Part shown: one piece after another, positions 23,987 through 33,182 of the stretch | How positions within the stretch are numbered: position 1 is the first letter of the stretch | How the letters are laid out: each line of letters begins with the position of its first letter | Assembly: GCA_964383505.1 (NCBI GenBank) | Contig: CAYLHB010000001.1 | Location: 19,007 to 83,006 of the forward strand | From: CAYLHB01 sp964383505 | GTDB lineage: Bacteria; Patescibacteriota; Minisyncoccia; Phycocordibacterales; UBA12088 | Length of the DNA stretch: 64,000 nt | Direction: 5' to 3' | Notes under the pieces: model-generated | Told to the model about the DNA's origin: nothing | Databases searched by the model: none | Seen by the model: the letters and a program-made list of their open reading frames with translations, nothing else | Position numbers and translations under genes: made by a program

Positions 23987-25452
23987 GTAGGCGCGTGTTC
24001 GTCACTGCGGCGATTCCCTATGTGAATGCCGCTCCCCACATAGGTCACGCGGAAGAGTACGTCTACGCGGATGTGCTCGCGCGGTACCACCGTCTTCTAG
24101 GCCACGACACGTTTTTCCTCTGCGGTACGGATGATAATGCGTTTAAAAACGTGCAAAAGGCAGAGGAGGCAGGAGAGCATGTTGTCGATTACGTGGCGCG
24201 ACACACCGAGCGCTTTATGTCGCTCCTGCGTGAGCTCTCAATAAGTAACGACGATTTCATTCGCACCTCAGTCGATGGGCGGCACCGACAAGGCGCCGCG
24301 AAGCTTTGGCGGTCGTGCAGGCCCGATGATATTTTCAAAAAGAGGTACACCGGTCTCTACTGTGTCGGGTGCGAAGAATTTAAGTTTGAGAAAGATTTGG
24401 TGGACGGCTGCTGTCCAGAGCACCCTCGCGCACGTCTCGAACGTATTGATGAGGAAAACTACTTTTTTCGGTTGAGTATATATGGTGCGCGACTTACCGA
24501 TATGCTTACCACAGGGGAGCTCAAGGTGGTTCCTGAGAGCAGAAAGAACGAGCTCCTCGCATTCCTTGCGACCGGCCTTGATGATTTAAGTATCTCTCGC
24601 AACAAAGAGCGGATGCGCGGGTGGGGCATCGAGGTGCCCGACGACCCCTCACAGGTGATGTACGTGTGGCTCGACGCGCTCTCTAACTACATCACTGCAC
24701 TTGGCTATGCAGATGGGGCACAAACCTACCTACGGTTTTGGAAAGAGGCCGATGACATCATCCATGTGATAGGGAAGGGCATCACGCGCTTCCACGCCCT
24801 CTACTGGCCGGCATTTCTCCTTTCTGCGGGCGAGCGCCTCCCCACAAGCATTTTCGCCCACGCGTACCTTACGGTGGACGGCGCGAAGATGAGCAAATCG
24901 CTCGGGAACGTGATAGATCCCTTCGAGCTTATTCAAACCTATGGTGCGGAAGCGGTGCGCTACTTCTTCGCTCGCGAGGTTTCGCCCTTCGAGGATTCCG
25001 ATGTGACCCACACGCGCTTTCACGAAGCGTACAACGCAAACCTCGCAAATGGCCTCGGCAATTTCACCGCACGCGTGATGAAGCTCGCGACAACGCATCT
25101 CACCGAGCCGATGCAGCTTCGCGACGAGGACAAGGCGTTCGACTCGAGGGTGGGTGAGGCGATTGAGCAGTTCGCCTTCAACCGTGCGATGGACATCATT
25201 TTTGAGTACATCGGTGAGGGCGATGCGTACATGCAGGAGCACCAGCCGTACCGAACAATCAAATCACCCGAGACTCACAGTAAGGCCATATTGGATATCG
25301 AGTTCCTTACTCGACGTCTCTTTAAGATTGCTACACAGCTTACCCCCTTCATGCCTGCGACCGCTGAATTGATACGAAATGCAGTTTCTTTGCACCACAT
25401 GCCACCCGCACTATTTCTTCGAAAAGAACTACCACCTACCTCGTTTCAATAA
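23983..25452 (+). CDS. metG: Methionyl-tRNA synthetase
   Basis: Class I synthetase charging tRNA-Met. VTAAIPYVNAAPHIGHAEEY has HIGH at 19-22. A single zinc knuckle is visible (LYCVGCEEFKFEKDLVDGCC, then PEH). KMSKS is at 302-306 (DGAKMSKSLGNVIDP), followed by the helical anticodon domain. At 489 residues it lacks the C-terminal tRNA-binding EMAP domain, so it is the short form. It is coupled to the upstream transporter gene by ATGA and converges with the large surface-protein gene, overlapping it by 17 bp at the 3' ends. Confidence 0.95.
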   Translation: MSRRVFVTAAIPYVNAAPHIGHAEEYVYADVLARYHRLLGHDTFFLCGTDDNAFKNVQKAEEAGEHVVDYVARHTERFMSLLRELSISNDDFIRTSVDGRHRQGAAKLWRSCRPDDIFKKRYTGLYCVGCEEFKFEKDLVDGCCPEHPRARLERIDEENYFFRLSIYGARLTDMLTTGELKVVPESRKNELLAFLATGLDDLSISRNKERMRGWGIEVPDDPSQVMYVWLDALSNYITALGYADGAQTYLRFWKEADDIIHVIGKGITRFHALYWPAFLLSAGERLPTSIFAHAYLTVDGAKMSKSLGNVIDPFELIQTYGAEAVRYFFAREVSPFEDSDVTHTRFHEAYNANLANGLGNFTARVMKLATTHLTEPMQLRDEDKAFDSRVGEAIEQFAFNRAMDIIFEYIGEGDAYMQEHQPYRTIKSPETHSKAILDIEFLTRRLFKIATQLTPFMPATAELIRNAVSLHHMPPALFLRKELPPTSFQ

Positions 25453-28441
25453 ACCTGGAAACGAGCACAAACACCGATGCTGTTTCTTGTATGGGCAAGC
25501 CGGCCGTGTTGGTGCAGGCAATATTAAATGTGGTCACTTTATCAATTCCTAGCGTAGTAACTCGCCCCACAACTCTATGTTGAGGATTCGCGTTTAAGGG
25601 GTAACTCGAACCATCAGAACCTTTGATCACACATGACCCCACATTTTCAGCATAAAACTCCAACTGTACCCTTGCTCCAACGTTGACGATTTGTTGACTT
25701 GACCTGATAAGTATAGAGTGTTCACCCTCCTCCTTATCACTGTCCACAGATGTACAATCGGTATCAGCAGTCGCGCCTGGAGGTGCTATGAAATCCACAC
25801 CACCGTCTGTGTCATTATCGCTCAAATCATTACACTGCGGATGTACCGTTATTGTTCCCAACGAGCTGCAGTTGTTATTTTCGTCGAGTTCCCAAACCTG
25901 ACCCTCGTAAACGCTTATGTCTTGATCTGCACATACATCGAGCTCGTAGGTTCCTACTTGAGCGACCCATCCATCAAACTCTGCATCGAAAGAGCTTCCT
26001 GCTGACAAACTAGGAACATTCAGTGCGCTGAGCCATGTACCGGTGGTACGATCTCTCAACACGCTCAAAAAGTTTCCTGCATCCATGGTGGAGGCGCATG
26101 TGGGAGCACAGTGAACTCCGTTACGAAAATCACTGTTGTACAGCGTAGCTCGTATAGTAGTTCGTAGCCCCGAAGTAGTGGTACCGATAATTTGTGAGGT
26201 ATCAACAACCAGATCAGGTAACCGAATAGGATCAATAGTATCTTGCCCAATCTCTATGAGATCAAGAGGTCGTGTAAAATACTCGGCTGTTTGCATTTGC
26301 CTCGTATTGTTTTCCAAATGGTAGTCGGGGCTCGTTGAAGCGGTAAGAATGCGTATACCCGTGTTGTCTACAATTATGGTCCCAACCAACTCAACCGCAC
26401 TGCCTGGTTCTAGTGGTGGGACATTGATGGAAGCGAAGTGACGCATCTGTCCAGATCCGTAGTATCTATCCTCGTACATGTCAAGTGTGGCAGGTGTGCT
26501 CGTGGCACCATTGGTACCAGGAAGTACCTCATTGCGTACACGAGCATGTAGTGTAATCGAATCTCCAACGTATCGACTCGACGAGGAGTAGGTTGCCCAA
26601 AGACTTTCTATTGAGAGATCAATAGGCGGATTTGTGGTATCAATGGGGGGACGAATGGTCACGGATGGGGGACTGACAGAGAATTGATAGCAGTTGTTGT
26701 CTTCCCCATCTTCCTTTACGTTTCCTTGGTTCCCTGGGACCCAAAACTCAGTAGGCGCGTCAATACATACTTCACGAATCGAGTGTGTTGAATTGATTGG
26801 AGGATTATTCCATGTCCCAACGAGCTTTCGGTACCCACCTGATACAGGTGCCCAGGTGGTGATGGGTGAGGGTGTTTTTCCTTCTTGTACAACATCAAAT
26901 ATCACTACATCATTGGAAGCGTCGTCGTCATCATACACATCTATAGTTGTCCGTACACTAAATGGTCCGATCGCGGTTCCTTGACCGACATTTTTAAAGC
27001 CCGCCATGATGTAGAGCGGTTTTCCAGCTTCCCACGAGGTACAAGTAAAAAGTGGGTCTGTATCGCAATCAAACCATGGGTAGTTGTGTTGCCAGTAATT
27101 ATAGGTGAAACCATCAAATCCAGGATTTCCGTTTGAAGCGAAATCGGGAAGATTGATAGTATCCTTTACGACGAAAGGGGTACTGGGAGGGGAAACCGCT
27201 TTTGTGATTCCCGCTCCATTCTTTGCCACCAGTACAATCGACACGTTTGAGTTTACTGGAAACGTGCCAATAGAGTACGATGGTTCGAGCCAGTACCATC
27301 GTGCAGTACCATCAGGGTTTTGTTTTGTAGCACTCTGTATTCTCACCCCATTAACAAAAAGCTCAAGACTGGTGACGCCTGACATATCTTCTCCCGCATT
27401 CGCTCGAACAAACACTTCTTGCGTATAGTCAGGTTCTGTGGGCCAGTAGGTGATAACAGGATCAGGGGCGGTGCTGTCTAAGCTAAATGTGCCCCACCCG
27501 ACCCACCCAGACTTAGGGTTAGGGCTTCGTGAAAGTTCTCCCCATCCGTTTAACCCAACGTATACCCCCCATCGATACATACCGTTCGGAAGATGAAGAT
27601 TGTTTAAGGAGTATAGACCAGGACCTCCTGCGATAGGAACCACAGACTCAAACGTTTCATAGGTCATGGTGTTTTGTGCGATGACTTTTAGCTCACTAAC
27701 CCCGGTTGCATTATGAAAGGGGAGCATAGGAAGATCATTTAACCGCACCAAAAAAGTTGGGTTTGTCGAAGAAGCCCATCCGGAAATAGGACGAACCAGT
27801 TCAATATCTGGTCTTTGGCTTGCCTGTTTTAGGTGAATATGTCCCTTCACGATTCGTCCGTGTGCAGATTTGCTATCATCACTTTTAGTCCATGCGATAC
27901 TGCTAGAAAAATTATGGTAGTGACCATTACCATTAATACTTACTCCTAGTATATGTTTTTCAACATCAAAACAGAGTTCAGGAGAAACGATATCGGTCTC
28001 TGTTACATTAGAAATCGGCGTACCTGTTATCTTATCGCGAGTTGCAAGTGCAACAGTCACTGGTTGGGAAACTGGTGTTTCTGAATCGTACTCAAGTAGA
28101 TCGAAAATATACAATGTTTCGCCTGCTAAGCATTTGGTGCGGTCATGAAATCCAAGGTTTTGTGCCCCAATATCAATCCAGCCCGACGATGAATTTGGAG
28201 TGCTGTTCGCAAAAGCATTGCTATCCTCTGATTGATACACCACTAAGGTAACAACTAGGCACAGTACGACCCCACTACACACCAAGTAACATGCTTTTGG
28301 GCTTTGTTTAAGCTGAAGAACGCACGTACTTGCACCGGTACGGATTCCGCAAAGAAAGCGATACATGTGCGGTGCGTGTACTCGTACCGCGTACACGCTG
28401 TGCCGTAACCGCTTCACTACTATACGTGATAGAGATGACAT
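25436..28441 (-). CDS. Very large secreted surface protein with CARDB-like repeats
   Basis: 1001 residues, or 976 from the ATG at 28366. A basic N-terminus is followed by one hydrophobic segment near 50-70 (YLVCSGVVLCLVVTLVVYQS), then an Asn/Ser/Thr-rich, cysteine-poor exported region. Beta-sandwich repeats include YIMAGFKNVGQGTAIGPFSV, ITLHARVRNEVLPGTNG and PDLVVDTSQIIGTTTSGLRT, typical of CARDB-like adhesion domains. The segment CNDLSDNDTDGGVDF resembles a calcium-binding loop. Codon and base use are more A/T-rich than in the synthetase genes. Probably a cell-surface adhesin or stalk protein; no enzymatic motif. It precedes no gene on its strand before metG. Confidence 0.7.
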   Translation of the reverse strand: MSSLSRIVVKRLRHSVYAVRVHAPHMYRFLCGIRTGASTCVLQLKQSPKACYLVCSGVVLCLVVTLVVYQSEDSNAFANSTPNSSSGWIDIGAQNLGFHDRTKCLAGETLYIFDLLEYDSETPVSQPVTVALATRDKITGTPISNVTETDIVSPELCFDVEKHILGVSINGNGHYHNFSSSIAWTKSDDSKSAHGRIVKGHIHLKQASQRPDIELVRPISGWASSTNPTFLVRLNDLPMLPFHNATGVSELKVIAQNTMTYETFESVVPIAGGPGLYSLNNLHLPNGMYRWGVYVGLNGWGELSRSPNPKSGWVGWGTFSLDSTAPDPVITYWPTEPDYTQEVFVRANAGEDMSGVTSLELFVNGVRIQSATKQNPDGTARWYWLEPSYSIGTFPVNSNVSIVLVAKNGAGITKAVSPPSTPFVVKDTINLPDFASNGNPGFDGFTYNYWQHNYPWFDCDTDPLFTCTSWEAGKPLYIMAGFKNVGQGTAIGPFSVRTTIDVYDDDDASNDVVIFDVVQEGKTPSPITTWAPVSGGYRKLVGTWNNPPINSTHSIREVCIDAPTEFWVPGNQGNVKEDGEDNNCYQFSVSPPSVTIRPPIDTTNPPIDLSIESLWATYSSSSRYVGDSITLHARVRNEVLPGTNGATSTPATLDMYEDRYYGSGQMRHFASINVPPLEPGSAVELVGTIIVDNTGIRILTASTSPDYHLENNTRQMQTAEYFTRPLDLIEIGQDTIDPIRLPDLVVDTSQIIGTTTSGLRTTIRATLYNSDFRNGVHCAPTCASTMDAGNFLSVLRDRTTGTWLSALNVPSLSAGSSFDAEFDGWVAQVGTYELDVCADQDISVYEGQVWELDENNNCSSLGTITVHPQCNDLSDNDTDGGVDFIAPPGATADTDCTSVDSDKEEGEHSILIRSSQQIVNVGARVQLEFYAENVGSCVIKGSDGSSYPLNANPQHRVVGRVTTLGIDKVTTFNIACTNTAGLPIQETASVFVLVSRFIETR

Positions 28442-28471
28442 GGTGATTGGAGGGTGCGGTGCAATGTATGA

Positions 28472-29209
28472 CTAGTAGGTTGGTACATCAAGTAGCGTTT
28501 TGGTTTGAGTCCTGCTTTGTAGTTCAACGGTATCAAGGATTGGAGTAAGGGTTGAAGGCGTGGGAAAAACATTTGTTGCCGTAGTCAGAACGCGTATTGG
28601 AGTGTGGGGAGGCAAGTCGCCATTCCACGTGAAGCGTGCCCCGTCATGGTACCATGGGGTTTCGTCAGAGACATAAAACTCAAATGTTTTTCCGGTTTTT
28701 GCTTCATAGACCTTAAGCACTTCTCTCTGTTCGTCATATACGAGCAGGTATCCACTAAGTTCGTAGTGCATGGGAAAGTGGCCTGTGTCCTCGGGCTGTG
28801 TCTTGTTCAGTTCATCAACACTGTATCCGAGTGTTGTAAGAAACAATGTGCGCGGGTCGAGTGGAGTCTGCTGGACAATGGGAATTGATGGGTCAAGATA
28901 CACTGTTTCGCGCTCTAGAATGATGATACGTCGCACGTTGAGTAAAAACAACATGCCCAACAAAATTGTTCCGAGTAGTAGAATAAGAAAGAGGCTCTTC
29001 AAATGTGCGTCCAACCATCTTCCGAGTGGCCCGTATACTAGAGAGCCAACGAAACGTTGATTTCGGAAACGTTTAGCAAAATCACTCTGATCAAACGTTT
29101 CGAGGTAGTGGGCTACAAAGCTATGCCGTGGTTTCGGTACAAGTTCGGGATGCATGTTCGGAGTATCCATACTGTGATGTAAGAAAAACAAAAGTATATT
29201 CGATGCCAT
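28472..29209 (-). CDS. Single-pass membrane protein of unknown function
   Basis: 245 residues from 29209; starts at 29170 (MDTPNMHPELVPKPR) and 29155 are also plausible, and no Shine-Dalgarno decides. About 65 soluble residues precede one transmembrane helix (KSLFLILLLGTILLGMLFLL), followed by about 140 extracytoplasmic residues of mixed beta character (ELSGYLLVYDEQREVLKVYE). It lies 30 nt upstream of the 1001-residue surface-protein gene on the same strand, so the two are probably expressed together and may interact at the envelope. Not recognised. Confidence 0.6.
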   Translation of the reverse strand: MASNILLFFLHHSMDTPNMHPELVPKPRHSFVAHYLETFDQSDFAKRFRNQRFVGSLVYGPLGRWLDAHLKSLFLILLLGTILLGMLFLLNVRRIIILERETVYLDPSIPIVQQTPLDPRTLFLTTLGYSVDELNKTQPEDTGHFPMHYELSGYLLVYDEQREVLKVYEAKTGKTFEFYVSDETPWYHDGARFTWNGDLPPHTPIRVLTTATNVFPTPSTLTPILDTVELQSRTQTKTLLDVPTY

Positions 29210-29255
29210 TCACAATCTGTATGCCTGAGTGCTACCCATGATAGTACATGGTAGT

Positions 29256-30104
29256 ATGGATACTGTGTATGTAGATGTTCACACCCACCTAAACGCCGCC
29301 GCATTTGATTGCGATCGAGATGCGGTGGTGCTCAGGACACGCGAGGCCGGTGTGGTAATGGTAAATGTCGGGACCCAGTTCGATACCTCTACACGTGCAG
29401 TTGAGCTTGCGGAGGGGTACGGGAATGGTGTGTATGCGGCGGTGGGCCTCCACCCTGTCCACACGAGCCCCTCGCACCACGACGAAGCAGAGCTTGGTGA
29501 GTTTGGAAAAGCGTTCACCTCGCGCGGGGAGTCGTTTTCGATTGACCGGTACCGCACACTCGCGCAGAGTCCTAAGGTGGTTGCAATAGGCGAGTGCGGG
29601 CTTGACTACTACCGTGTGCTCGACGAAGCTTCCCATCGACGCCAGCGGGAGGCGTTTGAGGCACAGATTGACCTCGCCAATGAGCTCGGGAAACCGCTCA
29701 TGCTCCACCTGCGAAGTGGGAATGGAAAGAATGCGTACCGTGAAGCACAAGACATTTTGAAGCATCACGCGAAGGTGGTTGGAAACAGCCACTTTTTTGC
29801 CGGCTCCCTCGAAGATGCGCACGCATTTTGGGACATGGGCTACTCAACCTCGTTTACCGGCGTCATCACCTTCACGTGCGACTACGACGAGGTCATACGA
29901 GCAGCCCCCGTCGAGCTCATACATGCGGAAACCGATGCGCCGTACGTGGCACCCGTACCCCACAGGGGCGAGCGCAACGAGCCACGGTATGTGGCGCAGG
30001 TGGTGGAGCGCATGGCAACGATTCGAAGGGTGAGCACGGAAGAACTTACTTTTCACCTTGTACAAAACGCTAGGCATATGTTTGGAGTAAGCGACCTCTC
30101 GTAG
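29256..30104 (+). CDS. tatD: TatD-family metal-dependent hydrolase
   Basis: TIM-barrel amidohydrolase-like nuclease/hydrolase. Metal ligands are visible: DVHTHL at the N-terminus (HxH), IGECGLDYYR (Glu), PLMLHLRSG (His), a downstream segment GNSHFFAGSL (His) and HAETDAPYVAP (the final Asp). The length of 283 residues is slightly above usual. Upstream GTG (29229) and ATG (29238) are in frame, but the domain begins right after 29256. Members are 3'-5' exonucleases acting on DNA in known cases; the substrate here is inferred only. Confidence 0.85.
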   Translation: MDTVYVDVHTHLNAAAFDCDRDAVVLRTREAGVVMVNVGTQFDTSTRAVELAEGYGNGVYAAVGLHPVHTSPSHHDEAELGEFGKAFTSRGESFSIDRYRTLAQSPKVVAIGECGLDYYRVLDEASHRRQREAFEAQIDLANELGKPLMLHLRSGNGKNAYREAQDILKHHAKVVGNSHFFAGSLEDAHAFWDMGYSTSFTGVITFTCDYDEVIRAAPVELIHAETDAPYVAPVPHRGERNEPRYVAQVVERMATIRRVSTEELTFHLVQNARHMFGVSDLS

Positions 30105-30166
30105 GCGTTGCGAAGTACGCTTCCGTGTGGTACGGTGTGCCGACATTAGCAAGGTAACAAAAGAGA

Positions 30167-30658
30167 ATGCCAGCAAAAAAAGCACATGAAGACGAGGGGG
30201 CGGAGCTTGTGAAGTACGAGCTCGGCTATCACCTCGTACCGTCGCTCGGTCCCGATGACCTTGCGCTTCGTGTCGGTGAGCTCGAGAAGCTCGTGCGGAA
30301 GGCGGGCGGGGAGGTGTACGCGAAAGGCGCCCCCCAATCGTTCATCCTCGCCTATACGATGCGGCGCCAGCGGGGCGGGGCGTGGGATGCGTACGACACC
30401 TCGTTTTTCGGGTGGATGCGCTTCACCGCACTGCGCGAGCGTATGCCCGACCTCAAGGCCGCCCTCGCAGAGAGTCCTTGGATTATCCGCTCACTCACAC
30501 TTTCTCTCGACGGCTCGGAGGAGGAGGCACCGCGCCTCTTCAAACCGCAAACGGCACACGTGGAGCCCACCACTATCGCAAAGCGCGAGGTGAAGGAAGA
30601 AAAGGGTGAGGTGTCGGAAGAGGTACTTGAAAAGCAGATCGAGGAGATGATAACGTAA
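30167..30658 (+). CDS. rpsF: Ribosomal protein bS6
   Basis: Small-subunit protein that binds 16S central domain with bS18. The core (about residues 15-110) has YELGYHLVPSLGPDDLA, then VGELEKLVRKAGGEVYAKG and LAYTMRR, the alpha/beta ferredoxin-like fold of bS6. A charged C-terminal extension of about 45 residues (AKREVKEEKGEVSEEVLEKQ) goes beyond the usual length of about 100-135. It opens the classical rpsF-ssb-rpsR operon, with 4 nt before ssb. Confidence 0.9.
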   Translation: MPAKKAHEDEGAELVKYELGYHLVPSLGPDDLALRVGELEKLVRKAGGEVYAKGAPQSFILAYTMRRQRGGAWDAYDTSFFGWMRFTALRERMPDLKAALAESPWIIRSLTLSLDGSEEEAPRLFKPQTAHVEPTTIAKREVKEEKGEVSEEVLEKQIEEMIT

Positions 30659-30662
30659 GGGT

Positions 30663-31112
30663 ATGTACCTCAACAAAGTCTTCATCATCGGGAACCTCAC
30701 ACGCGATCCGGAGCTCAAGTCGCTCCCCTCGGGCATGCAGGTGGCCACGTTTTCACTCGCAACCAACCGTGTGTACCGCGACCGTGATGGCAACAAGCAG
30801 GAGGCGACCGAGTACCACAATATTGTAGCGTTTGGAAAGACCGGCGAGCTGTGCGCCCAGTTCCTCCGCAGGGGAGGGAGTGCACTCGTCGAGGGGCGCC
30901 TCCAGACGCGCTCCTGGGAGCAGGAGGGACAGAAGCGCTACCGCACCGAAATAGTCGCCGATAGGGTCCAGTTTGGAGACCGGCGCGGGCAGGGCGACGG
31001 GCAGGGGTCTACGGGAGGTGGGAAGTCCCCGGCGGCAGAAACCCCCAAGGGGAAAGAAGACATCATCGAGTACCCCGATGAAGACATCAATCCCGACGAC
31101 ATTCCATTTTAG
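30663..31112 (+). CDS. ssb: Single-stranded DNA-binding protein
   Basis: OB-fold protein coating ssDNA in replication and repair. The N-terminal domain (1-110) has MYLNKVFIIGNLTRDPELKS, NRVYRDRDGNKQEATEYHNI and ALVEGRLQTRSWEQEGQKRY. A short Gly/Lys/Pro linker leads to the acidic tip DINPDDIPF, the conserved partner-binding tail. The length of 149 residues is normal. It lies between rpsF and rpsR, the standard order. Confidence 0.97.
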   Translation: MYLNKVFIIGNLTRDPELKSLPSGMQVATFSLATNRVYRDRDGNKQEATEYHNIVAFGKTGELCAQFLRRGGSALVEGRLQTRSWEQEGQKRYRTEIVADRVQFGDRRGQGDGQGSTGGGKSPAAETPKGKEDIIEYPDEDINPDDIPF

Positions 31113-31130
31113 CAAGCACCATTGAACAGT

Positions 31131-31343
31131 ATGACAGAACAAAACAAAACACGTCCAGACTTGCCGGCATCCATCCGCTATTTTGACTACAAGGACGCGG
31201 AAACGCTCAAGCGGTTCCTGAACCCCCACGGGCGCATTTTGTCGCGTAAGCAGACGAACCTTGCGGCGGTAAGCCAGCGACGACTCGCGATGGCGGTGAA
31301 GTATGCGCGCGAGATGGGCTTTCTCCCCTACGTGGCGAAGTAG
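31131..31343 (+). CDS. rpsR: Ribosomal protein bS18
   Basis: 70 residues. The core IRYFDYKDAETLKRFLNPHG, followed by SRKQTNLAAVSQRRLAMAVK, is the bS18 signature. It partners bS6 on the 30S platform. The ATG at 31131 is preferred to a TTG three codons upstream. It is the last gene of rpsF-ssb-rpsR and is followed by a strong terminator. Confidence 0.95.
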   Translation: MTEQNKTRPDLPASIRYFDYKDAETLKRFLNPHGRILSRKQTNLAAVSQRRLAMAVKYAREMGFLPYVAK

Positions 31344-31377
31344 AGGTATCCGCACAGGAGTACGTGTGCCAAAAGCA

Positions 31378-31397
31378 CCGCCCCCGGCGGTTTTTTT
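31378..31397 (+). terminator. Intrinsic terminator of rpsF-ssb-rpsR
   Basis: Stem CCGCC (31378-31382) and GGCGG (31386-31390), loop CCC, followed by seven T. Confidence 0.85.
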
Positions 31398-31421
31398 GGT
31401 TGCGTGCCCGCTTTCACCGCG

Positions 31422-31991
31422 TTACCGCTTCTCGACGCGACCCACATAGGAGCCGGTTTCTGTGTTTATCTCGACCACATCGCCCGTATTGATAAAGAGT
31501 GGCGCGACCACGGTGGCACCCGTTTCGAGTACGATGGATTTCGTAGCACCCTGTGCGGTGTTGCCCCGTACGGCAGGCGCAGCTTCCTTGACCACAAAGG
31601 TCATTTTGACGGGTACCTCAACACCGATGATTTTATCATCAAAGAGCACGGCCTGGTACTCATCTTTTGGTTTCAAATATTGTTCTTTTCCTGCGATGAG
31701 CTCGGGCGAGAGCGCAAAGCGTTTTCCTGGATTCCCCGCCTCATGGAACCAGTACTCCCCCTTGCTCTCGTAGATGTAGATGATGGGACGCTTTTCAAGT
31801 GCGGCCTCCTCCACATTTTCATTTTGGTGGAAACTGTACTCGACCACCTTGCCGGTTTTGAGCCCCTTCATCTTGGTCGCATTGACCGGCTTTCGCTGTT
31901 GCATGCGAAAGACATGGTGTGAGAGCACCTTGTACGGCTCGTTGTTGTATACAATAACCTTGCCCGTGGTGATTTCGTTGTAGTTCAGCAT
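31422..31991 (-). CDS. efp: Translation elongation factor P with non-canonical loop I
   Basis: EF-P relieves ribosome stalling at polyproline. Three beta-barrel domains are covered in 189 residues: MLNYNEITTGKVIVYNNEPY at the start, VLFDDKIIGVEVPVKMTFVV, and NTAQGATKSIVLETGATVVA with NTGDVVEINTETGSYVGRV at the end. Loop I, which normally reads PGKGxA with the modified Lys or Arg, here reads FRMQQRKPVNATKMKGLKTG and is longer. A longer ORF to 32066 exists, but MLNYNE is the conserved N-terminus. No modification enzyme gene (epmA, earP, ymfI) is seen in the window. Confidence 0.9.
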   Translation of the reverse strand: MLNYNEITTGKVIVYNNEPYKVLSHHVFRMQQRKPVNATKMKGLKTGKVVEYSFHQNENVEEAALEKRPIIYIYESKGEYWFHEAGNPGKRFALSPELIAGKEQYLKPKDEYQAVLFDDKIIGVEVPVKMTFVVKEAAPAVRGNTAQGATKSIVLETGATVVAPLFINTGDVVEINTETGSYVGRVEKR

Positions 31992-32120
31992 AGTGGTCGG
32001 ATTGTAGCCATTTTTCCATCGGTTGTCCACCTGTCCGACACAGGGGCGGGGTCTGTGGGCGACCACAGGTGGGCGTGGGTCGCGGCACCGTCGTGCGTCT
32101 CAGGGAAAAAAGTCTGAAGG

Positions 32121-33179
32121 TCAGAGCGAAACGAGTTGTGCACGCACCGCCTTGAGGAGCTCCTTCTCCACGTCCTTGTTTTCGCGCAAAAACGTGCGAG
32201 CCGCGTCGTACCCGCGTCCGAGCTTCACCTCGCCATACTGGTAGCTCGACCCGCTCTTGGTGACGAGATTGTACTTCTCCCCGAGTGCGAGGAGCTCACC
32301 CTCTCGGCTGATACCTTCGTTGTACATGAGGTCAAACTCGGTCACTCGGAAGGGCGGGGCGACTTTATTCTTCACGACCTTCACGCGGTGTCTGCCCCCC
32401 ACGGTTTCCTCACCTTTCTTGATTTGCGCGATACGACGTATATCGAGGCGTACCGAGGTATAGAACTTGAGCGCCTTGCCTCCCGGCGTTGTTTCCGGGT
32501 TACCGAACATGACCCCAATCTGCATGCGTATCTGGTTGATGAAGATGACCACCGTTTTTGACTTCGCCACAATGGCGGTGAGCTTTCGAAGCGCTTGGCT
32601 CATGAGTCGCGCCTGCTTACCGACGTGCTGTTGTCCCATTTCACCCTCTATTTCATCTCTGGGAGTAAGTGCCGCAACAGAGTCCACCACCACCACATCA
32701 ATTTTTCCGGAACGCACGAGCGATTCGACAATCTCGAGCGCCTGCTCGCCGGTGTCCGGTTGGCTCACGAGGAGCTCCTCTGTCTTTACTCCAATCTTCT
32801 TTGCATACTCCGGGTCGAGTGCGTGCTCGGCATCAATGAAGGCGCAGATGCCACCCCTCTTTTGAGCTTCGGCGACCACATGTAGGGTGAGCGTAGTTTT
32901 GCCCGAGCTCTCGGGACCGAAAATCTCGATGATGCGTCCCCGCGGGTACCCCCCTATGCCGAGTGCCCAGTCGAGCCCCAATGAGCCGGAGGGCACCGCG
33001 TCCACGTTCACGCGTGGCGTCTCCCCGAGGGTCATAATCGCTTCCTCGCCAAACTTCGTTTTAATCTGGCGCAATGTGGCGGCGATTGTTTCCGTGCCGG
33101 CCGCAGCAGGAGCCGTATCTTGGTCGCGCTCATCAGGTGCAGTCTTCTTGCTTGCGGTGCGAGGTGTTTTCTTATTCAT
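32121..33179 (-). CDS. recA: Recombinase RecA
   Basis: Strand-exchange ATPase. After a 30-residue charged N-terminal extension, the core has the Walker A motif GPESSGKTT (88-96), VVDSVAALTPRDEIEGEMG (Walker B and L1), and IFINQIRMQIGVMFGNPETT (L2). The C-terminal domain ends in RTFLRENKDVEKELLKAVRA. The length of 352 residues is standard. It follows a small membrane-protein gene and ftsK on the same strand with 3-5 nt spacings, so ftsK-orf-recA looks like one operon. Confidence 0.97.
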   Translation of the reverse strand: MNKKTPRTASKKTAPDERDQDTAPAAAGTETIAATLRQIKTKFGEEAIMTLGETPRVNVDAVPSGSLGLDWALGIGGYPRGRIIEIFGPESSGKTTLTLHVVAEAQKRGGICAFIDAEHALDPEYAKKIGVKTEELLVSQPDTGEQALEIVESLVRSGKIDVVVVDSVAALTPRDEIEGEMGQQHVGKQARLMSQALRKLTAIVAKSKTVVIFINQIRMQIGVMFGNPETTPGGKALKFYTSVRLDIRRIAQIKKGEETVGGRHRVKVVKNKVAPPFRVTEFDLMYNEGISREGELLALGEKYNLVTKSGSSYQYGEVKLGRGYDAARTFLRENKDVEKELLKAVRAQLVSL

Positions 33180-33182
33180 AAA

